NCBI GenBank assembly: GCA_946644025.1
Contig: CAMPCG010000060.1
Span: forward strand, 1 to 11,686
Reading direction: 5' to 3'
DNA length: 11,686 bases
Source of the DNA: an uncultured Prevotellaceae bacterium
Lineage (GTDB): Bacteria; Bacteroidota; Bacteroidia; Bacteroidales; Bacteroidaceae
The translations under genes and the position numbers were made by a program. The notes beneath the pieces are model-generated. The model was not told where the DNA came from. It did not search any database and saw nothing but the letters and a program-made list of their open reading frames with translations. Of this stretch, positions 5,905 to 11,686 are shown piece after piece; the first letter of the stretch is position 1, and every line of letters begins with the position of its first letter.

Positions 5905-5938
5905 TTCACGGTTCATAGTTCATAGTTCATAGTTCGTG
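5890..5938 (+). repeat. Seven-copy heptamer array (GTTCATA) bridging PspC and the sigma factor
   Basis: Seven consecutive heptads: GTTCATA in five, GTTCACG in the third (5904-5910) and GTTCGTG in the seventh (5932-5938). The first two units code for the PspC C-terminus and supply its TAG. The last unit supplies the GTG start of the sigma factor. The spacer holds nothing else. Confidence 0.93.
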
Positions 5939-6478
5939 GCAACACTCAGCGACATCTCTCTCGTGACGCAGGTGGCTGTCTTCCACAACACGCGGGCCTT
6001 CGACCAGATCGTGCGGAAGTATCAGTCACCTGTGCGGAGGTTCCTGCTCAACCTGACGCTGGGCAACGAGGCGCTGAGCGACGACCTGGCGCAGGACACG
6101 TTTCTGAAGGCCTACACGAACATCGGTCAGTTTCGCGGGGAGGCATCGCTGCAGACGTGGCTCATGCGCATCGCCTACAATGTGTTCTATGACTATAAGA
6201 GGAGGAAGGAGAAAGGAGAAGGGAGTAGGGAGGAAGGAGAGAAGAGAGAGCCTCAAGCCACTACGGGCACTTCACTCGACGTGAAAATGGACGTGCGCCG
6301 TGCTCTGGCCCTGCTTCGCGACGAAGAACGTACGTGCGTCACCCTGCAGATGATTGACGGCGAGCCCATCGACCAGATTGCAGCTATCACGGGCATGCCC
6401 GAAAACACAGTGAAGTCGCACCTGCGCCGTGGCAAGCAGCGACTGGCTAACTATCTAAAACAGAACGGATATGGATAA
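5936..6478 (+). CDS. ECF-type RNA polymerase sigma factor
   Basis: A 180-residue sigma-70 family protein. Region 2 spans about residues 20-90: RAFDQIVRKYQSPVRRF, then LSDDLAQDTFLKAYTNIGQF (region 2.2, core binding) and LQTWLMRIAYNVFYDYKRR (2.3/2.4, -10 recognition). Region 4 spans about 120-172: ALLRDEERTCVTLQMIDGEP, then IAAITGMPENTVKSHLRRGK as the helix-turn-helix. Start at GTG 5936 because similarity begins within a few residues (DISLVTQVAVFHNTRAFD) and no better start lies nearby. The inter-domain linker, residues 90-105 (RKEKGEGSREEGEKRE), is encoded by six GGAGnnn heptads. The next gene overlaps the end by eight bases and is a likely anti-sigma partner. It would direct RNA polymerase to an envelope-related regulon, perhaps including its own operon (inference). 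Confidence 0.9.
   Translation: MATLSDISLVTQVAVFHNTRAFDQIVRKYQSPVRRFLLNLTLGNEALSDDLAQDTFLKAYTNIGQFRGEASLQTWLMRIAYNVFYDYKRRKEKGEGSREEGEKREPQATTGTSLDVKMDVRRALALLRDEERTCVTLQMIDGEPIDQIAAITGMPENTVKSHLRRGKQRLANYLKQNGYG
6201..6242 (+). repeat. Six GGAGnnn heptads inside the sigma factor linker
   Basis: Six consecutive 7-mers with a fixed GGAG and a variable triplet (GAA, AAA, AAG, TAG, GAA, AGA), followed by a purine tail to 6250. They are translated as part of the highly charged linker between sigma regions 2 and 4. Six units equal 42 bases or 14 codons, so the frame is kept. One unit more or less would break it. Confidence 0.85.
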
Positions 6479-6941
6479 GAAGAAAGGAGAAAGGAGTATG
6501 GAGAAAGGAGGAAGGAGAGCTCCGCTGACGACTGCCGACGCGGCGCTGACGGCTGACAGTGAACTGATCTCTGCTGCCGATGAACAGCTGCTGGCGCAAT
6601 TCTTCATGGCTGCACAGCAGGAGGCTGTGGCCGACAACGGCTTTTCGCAGCGTGTCATGGAGCGCATAGACGCCCAGACGGTGGCCGCGGCGAAACGGTC
6701 GAACAGACTGTCGTGGCTCTGGACGCTGTTCTGCGTCCTCCTGGCGCTGGGCATCTTCAGCTGGCTGGGCGGGTGGAGTCATCTGGCAACCGTCATGGTG
6801 GGATTCCTCTATCATGTGCCGACGCTGGGACAGCTGGTGCAGCTGGTGCTCGTCGGCGTGTTGCTCATCCTGCTGGCAGCCGGCGAGGTGATCAGGCGCG
6901 AACGCCTCTCGCTTGGCGGTCTCTTTAATACTCCGATATAA
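6471..6941 (+). CDS. DUF5056-like two-helix membrane protein, probable anti-sigma partner
   Basis: A 156-residue protein starting at ATG 6471, inside the last codons of the sigma factor (eight-base overlap, so translational coupling). Residues 1-35 are low-complexity; residues 37-66 (DEQLLAQFFMAAQQEAVADN, then GFSQRVMERI) match the N-terminal signature I associate with DUF5056-type proteins found behind ECF sigma genes in Bacteroidales. Hydrophobic helices lie at about 83-100 (LWTLFCVLLALGIFSWL) and 121-139 (LVQLVLVGVLLILLAAG), with a short C-terminal tail. An alternative start is Met10 (6498). The cytosolic N-terminal helix bound to the membrane fits an anti-sigma role, but no classical zinc anti-sigma motif (HxxxCxxC) is present. 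The N-terminal extension is encoded by GGAGnnn heptads and may be dispensable. Confidence 0.75.
   Translation: MDKKKGERSMEKGGRRAPLTTADAALTADSELISAADEQLLAQFFMAAQQEAVADNGFSQRVMERIDAQTVAAAKRSNRLSWLWTLFCVLLALGIFSWLGGWSHLATVMVGFLYHVPTLGQLVQLVLVGVLLILLAAGEVIRRERLSLGGLFNTPI
6486..6520 (+). repeat. Five GGAGnnn heptads at the start of the DUF5056-like gene
   Basis: Five 7-mers (GGAG plus AAA, TAT, AAA, GAA, AGC) within codons 6-17. It is the same family as the array in the sigma linker about 280 bases upstream. The second possible start codon (ATG 6498) lies across two units of the array. Confidence 0.85.
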
Positions 6942-6944
6942 ACC

Positions 6945-6969
6945 TATTGTTTACAACTGGTAAACAGTA
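6945..6969. terminator. Stem-loop between convergent genes, likely bidirectional terminator
   Basis: The perfect inverted repeat TGTTTAC/GTAAACA with a 5-base loop (6948-6966) extends to ten pairs including one T-G. It sits 3 bases after the TAA of the plus-strand operon and 10 bases beyond the stop of the minus-strand PorE-like gene. There is no long T-run on either side, so it may be a weak terminator or an RNA 3'-end stabiliser. Confidence 0.5.
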
Positions 6970-6979
6970 AGCATGAGAA

Positions 6980-9127
6980 TCAGAACAGGAAGTCGTCGTC
7001 CGGCGTGACGGGGGCTTCCTCTTTTTGTGTGGCTGTCTTCTGCACCTGCTCCTTCACCTTGCTCTCGGCGTCGAACATGCCATAGGTGGTGCGCAGCACG
7101 ATGAACTCGGTGCGGCGGTTCAGCTGGTGGCAGATCTCCTGCTTCTCCTCGTCGTTCAGGGCGTTGATAAACTCCTCCGTCAGCACGTCGTCGGCCTTCA
7201 GCCAGTCGTACTTCTCGGTCAGCTTGCGCTTGATGGTCTTCGGCTTGCTCTCGCCGTAGCCTTTGGGCGACAGACGGTCGGCAGCAATGCCGTGGTCGAT
7301 GAGGTAGTTCACCACGCTCTCGGCGCGCCGCTGCGACAGCCGTTCGTTGTAGGCGTCGGAGCCACGGTTGTCGGTGTGCGACGACAGCTCGATGGTGACG
7401 TTGGGGTTCTCGTTCAGCAGCGCCACCAGCTTGTCGAGGGCCTCGGTCGACTCGGGGCGCAGCGTGGCTTTGTCGAAGTCGTAGAAGATGTTGTCGATGA
7501 GCACCGGCGCCGTAATCGAGGCCAGCGGGAACTGCAGCACGTACTCCTCCGACTCCAGGACGGGTTCTACGCGGAGCTCCTCCTTGTGGTTGAGGAAACC
7601 CTTGCAGGTGCCCAGGAAGACGTAGTCCACGCCGGGGCGGATCTCTTGCGTAAACGAGCCGTCGCCCTTGACCGAGAGCTTTAGGTTCGTGCCGTCGTTG
7701 CCCACCATATAGACCTGTCCGGCGGGCAGCTCGTAGCCGTCCTGCTCGTAGACCCAGCCCTTGACGGTCTGGATAATCTCATGTTTCTCAAAGGAGTAGA
7801 TGTGGTCCCAGCCGCGGGCGTCGCCACGGTTGCTGCTGAAGAAGCCGCGGTTGTGCAGACCCTCGAATGTCATGCCGAAGTCGTCGCCGGCAGAGTTCAG
7901 GGGCACGCCGGGGTGCTCCAACTCATACAAGTGAGAAGTGAGAAGTGAGTCCACTTCTCCCTTCTCACTTTGTACGGGCTTCGCAATGAAGATGTCCAGT
8001 CCGCCCATGCCCGGGTGGCCGTCGCTGGAGAAGTAGAGGTCTCCGTTGGGGCGGAAGGTGGGGAACAGCTCGTTGCCAGGCGTGTTGATGGGCTCGCCCA
8101 CGTTTTCGATGGCACCGCCGCCACGCGCCGAGAGGTCCATGCGCCAGATGTCGTAGCCGCCGAGGCCACCAGGCATGTCGCTGACGAAGTAGAGCCACAG
8201 CCCGTCGGGCGACACGGTGGGATGTGCAAAAGTAGAGAGCGTGTCGCGGCTGATTTCCAGCTCCTTCGCTGCACCCCACGAAGCGTCGCTGCGCTGTGCT
8301 GTGGCTATCTTGGCGTAGCGCGGGTAGTCGGGGTCTACCTTGCAGACGGTGAGGTACATGGTCTTGAAGTCGGGCGTGAAGGCACAGGCGCCCTCGTCCT
8401 CCTCGGTGTTCAGGTCGCTCTCGATGGGTTCGGGCTTGCTCCACTTGCCCTTGTCGTCCTTCTGCGAGAAGAAGATGTCGGCATTCTTCGTGCCCGTGAT
8501 GCCGCTCAGTTCGTCGCCCTTGGCCTGGTTGCGCGTGGAGGAGAAGTAGAGCTGGTCGCTGTCGTCGCCACAGAGCATCGGCGAGTATTCGGCGCGGCGG
8601 GAGTTGAAGACCTCCTGTTTCTTCACGGTATAGCCCGAGTAGTCAGCCTCTGCCTTCCATTTCGGGGCCATGCGCGCCGACTCTAAGCCAGTGGCGATGA
8701 GGGCAGCCTGGGACGTGCCCTGCCGCTTCAGTCGCTTCTCGTCCATACCGAGGCTGTCGAGCAGGGTGAGGAATGTCTTTTCGGCCTCCTTGTAGGCACC
8801 GCTCTTCAGTTGCAGTTGACCGAGGTAGAGCAGGGCCGTGGTGTCGGCCTGTTTGTAGCGCACGGCGTTGTTGTAGGCGGCGATGGCGCGCTGCGTCTGG
8901 TTGATGCGGCGGTAGCAATCGGCCATCTTCAGCGAACGCTGTCCCCTGAGTGGTCGGTCTTTTGCCGACGTCTGTGAATAAGCTTTCTTGTATTGGGTGG
9001 CGGCATCATAATACTCGCCAAGGGCGAAGAATTTGTCGCCCTTTTTCATCGCCGTGTCGGCTCCGCAAGCACAGAGCAGGAGCGCAGCGACTGTTAAGCA
9101 CAGTGCGGTGTATACAGCCTTTTGCAT
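6980..9127 (-). CDS. PorE-like lipoprotein: TPR, beta-propeller, CRD and OmpA domains
   Basis: A 715-residue exported protein. Residues 1-20 are a signal peptide with a lipobox-like LCAC, so Cys21 is probably lipidated. Residues 28-125 are TPR-like repeats (KKGDKFFALGEYYDAATQYK and others). Residues 180-450 are PD40/WD40-like propeller blades, with YFSSTRN, LYFVSDMPGGLGGYDIW and LYFSSDGHPGMGGLDIF. Residues 453-525 are a small carboxypeptidase-regulatory-like domain (VKGWVYEQDGYELPAG). Residues 545-685 are an OmpA C-terminal peptidoglycan-binding domain (IFYDFDKATLRPES, HTDNRGSDAYNERLSQRRA) with an insert at about 630-665. This domain order matches PorE, which links the type IX secretion system to peptidoglycan. 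No other secretion gene is present, so a general OmpA-family anchor remains possible. Residues 386-402 come from an in-frame hairpin repeat. The ATG at 9127 gives the signal peptide directly. Confidence 0.85.
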   Translation of the reverse strand: MQKAVYTALCLTVAALLLCACGADTAMKKGDKFFALGEYYDAATQYKKAYSQTSAKDRPLRGQRSLKMADCYRRINQTQRAIAAYNNAVRYKQADTTALLYLGQLQLKSGAYKEAEKTFLTLLDSLGMDEKRLKRQGTSQAALIATGLESARMAPKWKAEADYSGYTVKKQEVFNSRRAEYSPMLCGDDSDQLYFSSTRNQAKGDELSGITGTKNADIFFSQKDDKGKWSKPEPIESDLNTEEDEGACAFTPDFKTMYLTVCKVDPDYPRYAKIATAQRSDASWGAAKELEISRDTLSTFAHPTVSPDGLWLYFVSDMPGGLGGYDIWRMDLSARGGGAIENVGEPINTPGNELFPTFRPNGDLYFSSDGHPGMGGLDIFIAKPVQSEKGEVDSLLTSHLYELEHPGVPLNSAGDDFGMTFEGLHNRGFFSSNRGDARGWDHIYSFEKHEIIQTVKGWVYEQDGYELPAGQVYMVGNDGTNLKLSVKGDGSFTQEIRPGVDYVFLGTCKGFLNHKEELRVEPVLESEEYVLQFPLASITAPVLIDNIFYDFDKATLRPESTEALDKLVALLNENPNVTIELSSHTDNRGSDAYNERLSQRRAESVVNYLIDHGIAADRLSPKGYGESKPKTIKRKLTEKYDWLKADDVLTEEFINALNDEEKQEICHQLNRRTEFIVLRTTYGMFDAESKVKEQVQKTATQKEEAPVTPDDDFLF
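7929..7970. repeat. In-frame 19-bp inverted repeat (hairpin) in the PorE-like gene
   Basis: Arms 7929-7947 and 7952-7970 are reverse complements with one mismatch in 19 bases, around the 4-base loop AGTC. The left arm with its loop contains three copies of the heptad AAGTGAG (7929-7949). It is translated as QSEKGEVDSLLTSHLY in the loop after the propeller strand LDIFIAKP. Confidence 0.88.
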
Positions 9128-9193
9128 GCCACTATATAACGGTGCTTCGGTACGTTTTATTGTATGGGAGAGCTGCTGTATGCCACTTTTCTT

Positions 9194-9255
9194 GCCCTGC
9201 GGTTAAACTTTTTGCGCCCTGCGGTCAAACTTTTCGCGTCCTGCGGTTAAACTTA
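9194..9255. repeat. Three 22-bp tandem repeats downstream of topB
   Basis: Two full 22-bp units (9194-9215, 9216-9237) share CCCTGCGGT, then T or C, then AAACTTTT. A third, shortened copy (9238-9255) runs up to and includes the topB stop codon. Together with a plain stretch at 9128-9193, where I see no promoter box, they fill the 125-base gap to the PorE-like gene. Confidence 0.85.
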
Positions 9256-11355
9256 GGTGAACGGCTGACGCCACGTGCAGCCCTCGCGCCAGCGAGAACA
9301 GCCGTAGGCGGTCTTGCCTTTGATAATATGTCCCTGGCCGCAGAGAGGGCAGGGCTGGCCGACAAGGGGATCCCCTCCTACGGCCCCCGAGGGGGCTTCT
9401 GTGGTTTTGGGGGCGGACTTGGTTGTCCTCTTTTTCTTCGTCGGTTTGGTGGAAGAGTCTGTAGTAGCTCCCTCGGGGGCTGAAGGGGAGGCTTGGGAGG
9501 CTTTGGGGGCTTTGGGGTCTTCCTGTGCTGCCGTGACGTGTCGGTTCGACTGGTCGCTGATGACCTGACGGACAATGTCGGTAATCTGCTGCTTCAGCTC
9601 GTCGATAAAGAGCTGAGGCTCGTACTTGTGAGCCTCAATGTCGCGCAGCTTCTTCTCCCAGATGCCTGTCAGTTCGGCACTCTTGAGCAGCTCTTCGTGG
9701 ATGAGGTCAATGAGCTCGATGCCCGTGGGCGTAGCCACGAGGCGCTTGCGCTCCTTGCGGATGTAGTGGCGCTTGAAGAGCGTCTCGATGATGGCGGCGC
9801 GCGTGGAGGGGCGGCCGATGCCGTTCTCCTTGAGGGCGGCGCGCAGTGTCTCGTCGTCGACCAGTTTGCCGGCAGTCTCCATGGCGCGCAGCAGCGAGGC
9901 CTCGGTGTAGTAGGGTGGGGGCGTGGTCCACTTCTCGGTGAGCGTGGGCTCGTGAGGACCACTCTCGCCCTTCTCGAAAGGCGGCAGCGTGCGCTCTTCC
10001 TCCTCCTCTTTCTTCTTCTCCTCATCGTCGTCGGCAGTCTTGGCATCCTTGGCATAGACGGCACGCCAGCCCGGGTCGAGAATGGTGCGGCCAGTGACCT
10101 TGAAGGCGACAGCTTCCACCTCGCCCAGCACGGTGGTCTGTGCGAACTTGCAGTCGGGATAGAAGACGGCGATGAAGCGGCGGGCCACGAGGTCGTAGAC
10201 CTTCCACTGCAGGTCGGGCAGTCCCTGCGGAATCATGCCCGTGGGGATGATGGCGTGGTGGTCGGTGACCTTTGACGAGTCGAACACCTTCTTCGACTTC
10301 TTCAGCGCCTTGCCGCCCAGCGGGCGCACCAGCTCGGCGTAGGGAGTCTGGCCGGCCACGCGCACTTGGAAGAGGCCGTTCATGGTCTGCGGGCACTTGT
10401 CGTACTGGTCGTCGGGCAGGAAGGTGGTGTCCACGCGCGGGTAGGTAGTCAGCTTCATCTCGTAGAGCTGCTGGATGATGTTGAGCGTCATCTCGGCCGA
10501 GAACCCGAACTTGCGGTTACACTCCACCTGCAGCGATGTCAGGTCGTAGAGGCTTGGCGGCTGCTCCTTGCCGTCCTTCTTCTGCACGTCGGTGACGGTG
10601 AAAGGCTTGTCGGCAATGGCCTGGAAGGCCTGCTCGCCCTCCTCCTTCGAGGTGAATTTTCCCTTTGTGGCGGTAAACGTGGTGTCGCGGTAGACGGTGG
10701 CCAGCACCCAGTAAGGCTCGGGCTTGAAGTTGTCAATTTCCTTCTGGCGGTTGACAATGAGGGCCAGCGTGGGCGTCTGCACGCGTCCGATGGAAAGCAC
10801 CTGTCGGTTCTGCCCGTATTTGATGGTGTAGAGGCGCGTGGCGTTGATGCCGAGGAGCCAGTCGCCGATGGCGCGCGAGAGGCCTGCGAGGTAAAGTGAC
10901 TGGTACTCTGACTGGTCCTTCAGCTTGGCAAAGCCCTCGCGGATGGCCTCGTCGGTCATCGACGAGATCCACAGCCGTCGGACAGGACACGTCACCTGTG
11001 CCTTCTGCATGACCCACCGCTGGATGAGCTCGCCCTCCTGGCCGGCATCGCCGCAGTTGATGATGCCTTCTGCTTGGCTGAAGAGGCGCTCGATGACGGA
11101 GAACTGCTTCTTCACGCCCTGGTCTTCCTTCAGGCGGATGCCGAACTTCGGCGGAATCATGGGCAGGGCCGAGAGGCTCCACCACTTCCAGTTGGGGGAG
11201 TAGTCCTCGGGCATCTTCAGCTCGCACAGGTGGCCGAAAGTCCACGTCACTTGGTAGCCGTTACCCTCGTAATAGCCGTCGTGGCGCGCCGTTGCTCCAA
11301 TGATACGGGCAATGTCGCCTGCCACGCTGGGCTTCTCTGCTATACAAACAATCAT
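9253..11355 (-). CDS. topB: DNA topoisomerase III (type IA)
   Basis: A 700-residue enzyme that passes single DNA strands through a transient break and helps decatenate replication and recombination intermediates. The Toprim domain holds MIVCIAEKPSVAGDIA with Glu7 and GDAGQEGELIQRW with Asp103 and Glu107; the middle acidic position is Gly105, as I recall for the Bacteroidetes subfamily. QVLSIGRVQTPTLALIV (185-201) and the catalytic Tyr305 in KLTTYPRVDTTFLP identify type IA. ENGIGRPSTRAAIIETLFKR (510-529) is the family's C-terminal gate motif. A charged insert lies at 440-457. Residues 605-660 form an Ala/Pro/Thr/Lys-rich linker. Four cysteines (CPLCG at 669-673, then Cys686 and Cys693) form a zinc ribbon. 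The ATG at 11355 overlaps the stop of the upstream toxin gene (ATGA). It is much closer to the chromosomal Bacteroidales TopB type than to TopA. Confidence 0.96.
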   Translation of the reverse strand: MIVCIAEKPSVAGDIARIIGATARHDGYYEGNGYQVTWTFGHLCELKMPEDYSPNWKWWSLSALPMIPPKFGIRLKEDQGVKKQFSVIERLFSQAEGIINCGDAGQEGELIQRWVMQKAQVTCPVRRLWISSMTDEAIREGFAKLKDQSEYQSLYLAGLSRAIGDWLLGINATRLYTIKYGQNRQVLSIGRVQTPTLALIVNRQKEIDNFKPEPYWVLATVYRDTTFTATKGKFTSKEEGEQAFQAIADKPFTVTDVQKKDGKEQPPSLYDLTSLQVECNRKFGFSAEMTLNIIQQLYEMKLTTYPRVDTTFLPDDQYDKCPQTMNGLFQVRVAGQTPYAELVRPLGGKALKKSKKVFDSSKVTDHHAIIPTGMIPQGLPDLQWKVYDLVARRFIAVFYPDCKFAQTTVLGEVEAVAFKVTGRTILDPGWRAVYAKDAKTADDDEEKKKEEEEERTLPPFEKGESGPHEPTLTEKWTTPPPYYTEASLLRAMETAGKLVDDETLRAALKENGIGRPSTRAAIIETLFKRHYIRKERKRLVATPTGIELIDLIHEELLKSAELTGIWEKKLRDIEAHKYEPQLFIDELKQQITDIVRQVISDQSNRHVTAAQEDPKAPKASQASPSAPEGATTDSSTKPTKKKRTTKSAPKTTEAPSGAVGGDPLVGQPCPLCGQGHIIKGKTAYGCSRWREGCTWRQPFT
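9383..9480. repeat. Pair of GC-rich palindromes within the topB linker
   Basis: GCCCCC-GA-GGGGGC (9383-9396, perfect) and GCTCCC-TC-GGGGGC (9467-9480, one mismatch) are matching small hairpins about 70 bases apart. They encode EAPSGA and APEGAT in the disordered linker before the zinc ribbon. Part of the signal may be codon bias in a Pro/Ala/Gly-rich segment. Confidence 0.45.
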
Positions 11356-11686
11356 GTAGTTTTACCGTGCTTAATAAACAAAGCATCCAACAGTGTCGCC
11401 TCGTCCAGACGCGTGTTCTTGATGTACTCTATACGAATACCATCGGGTATGATGCTGTAGATGACTTTGATTTCCTTGATGACAATGACACCCCGATATT
11501 CTTTACCCGTTAACTTGGAGAAGGACTCTACCGGTCCCATTTGAGGAAAAGAAACAATGCGTCGGACTGTATTGAGAATTTGCCGGTGGAGTCTCCGCAG
11601 TTGCCGTTCTCCGAATTCTCCGTAAGTATATTCAAAGACGTACTCAAGGCTCTGCTGCGCAGTGGCTGTCCATTCTCTGTGTGAGC
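11352..11686 (-). CDS. RelE/ParE-family type II toxin, 5' end outside the window
   Basis: The frame is open to the right window edge, with 110 codons visible. It reads SHREWTATAQQSLEYVFEYT at the start, then ERQLRRLHRQILNTVRRIVS, then YRGVIVIKEIKVIYSI, and IRIEYIKNTRLDEATL near the end. Two N-terminal helices followed by a beta-sheet (FPQMG, a basic GKEYRG, then the VIYSI...IRIEYI hairpin) is the RelE/ParE fold. Such toxins cleave mRNA on the ribosome or poison gyrase; the subtype cannot be assigned. Family members are about 95-110 residues, so the true start is probably only a few codons outside. The antitoxin gene is not visible; it would usually lie upstream, off the window. Its base composition is clearly more AT-rich than topB, which suggests transfer. 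It ends in an ATGA overlap with topB. Confidence 0.7.
   Translation of the reverse strand, partial: SHREWTATAQQSLEYVFEYTYGEFGERQLRRLHRQILNTVRRIVSFPQMGPVESFSKLTGKEYRGVIVIKEIKVIYSIIPDGIRIEYIKNTRLDEATLLDALFIKHGKTT

Noticed and set aside
5603..5938. CRISPR array
   Set aside because: The units are 7 nt without unique spacers, and no cas genes are present.
6948..6966. Operator for a GntR/LacI-type regulator
   Set aside because: The inverted repeat lies between two convergent gene ends, where a terminator is far more likely than an operator.
7025..7684. Plus-strand open frame opposite the PorE-like gene
   Set aside because: Val/Leu/Gln-rich antisense translation of the OmpA and CRD domains.
9493..10275. 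Long plus-strand open frame opposite topB
   Set aside because: Antisense shadow of the conserved topoisomerase; no recognisable motifs of its own.

Overview
The window looks like chromosomal DNA from a GC-rich member of the Bacteroidales, most likely Prevotellaceae. This rests on gene content (exbB followed by two exbD genes, the DUF6249/PspC/ECF-sigma cluster, a PorE-like TPR/beta-propeller/OmpA lipoprotein, a Bacteroidetes-type topoisomerase III), on near-absent Shine-Dalgarno sites, and on promoters of the Bacteroidetes TTTG / TAnnTTTG type. The species is not identifiable by eye.

Layout. (1) 1-1503, plus strand: the end of an ExbB/TolQ proton-channel gene, an overlapping 32-residue membrane ORF, and two different ExbD genes, forming a TonB-type energising operon. 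(2) 1574-2111, plus: an Lrp/AsnC regulator with its own promoter. (3) 4837-2167, minus: an RsmF-like rRNA m5C methyltransferase, thyA and folA. ThyA and FolA act together: the synthase makes dTMP and dihydrofolate, and the reductase recycles dihydrofolate. (4) 4956-6941, plus: a secreted/membrane DUF6249-like protein, a PspC-domain protein, an ECF sigma factor and a small two-helix membrane protein that resembles an anti-sigma partner, probably an envelope-sensing module. It diverges from the rsmF-like gene, and the two promoter regions overlap. (5) 9127-6980, minus: the PorE-like lipoprotein. (6) 11686-9253, minus: a RelE/ParE-family toxin (5' end outside the window) overlapping topB by four bases.

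The feature that stands out is not a gene. Many gene junctions, and several spots inside genes, are filled with short tandem or inverted repeats of different sequence but similar design, often with a 7-nt period. Heptads fill the DUF6249-PspC junction, and the last one ends in the PspC ATG. Another heptad array supplies both the stop codon of the PspC gene and the GTG start of the sigma factor. Heptads also lie inside the sigma factor's inter-domain linker and in the N-terminus of the next gene. An octamer-like array fills the junction before exbD and ends in a GTG start. A 127-bp inverted-repeat element is read in frame inside the RsmF-like gene and seems to stand where the first C-terminal domain should be. 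A 42-bp hairpin is read in frame inside the PorE-like gene. No RNA genes, CRISPR arrays or transposase genes were seen.
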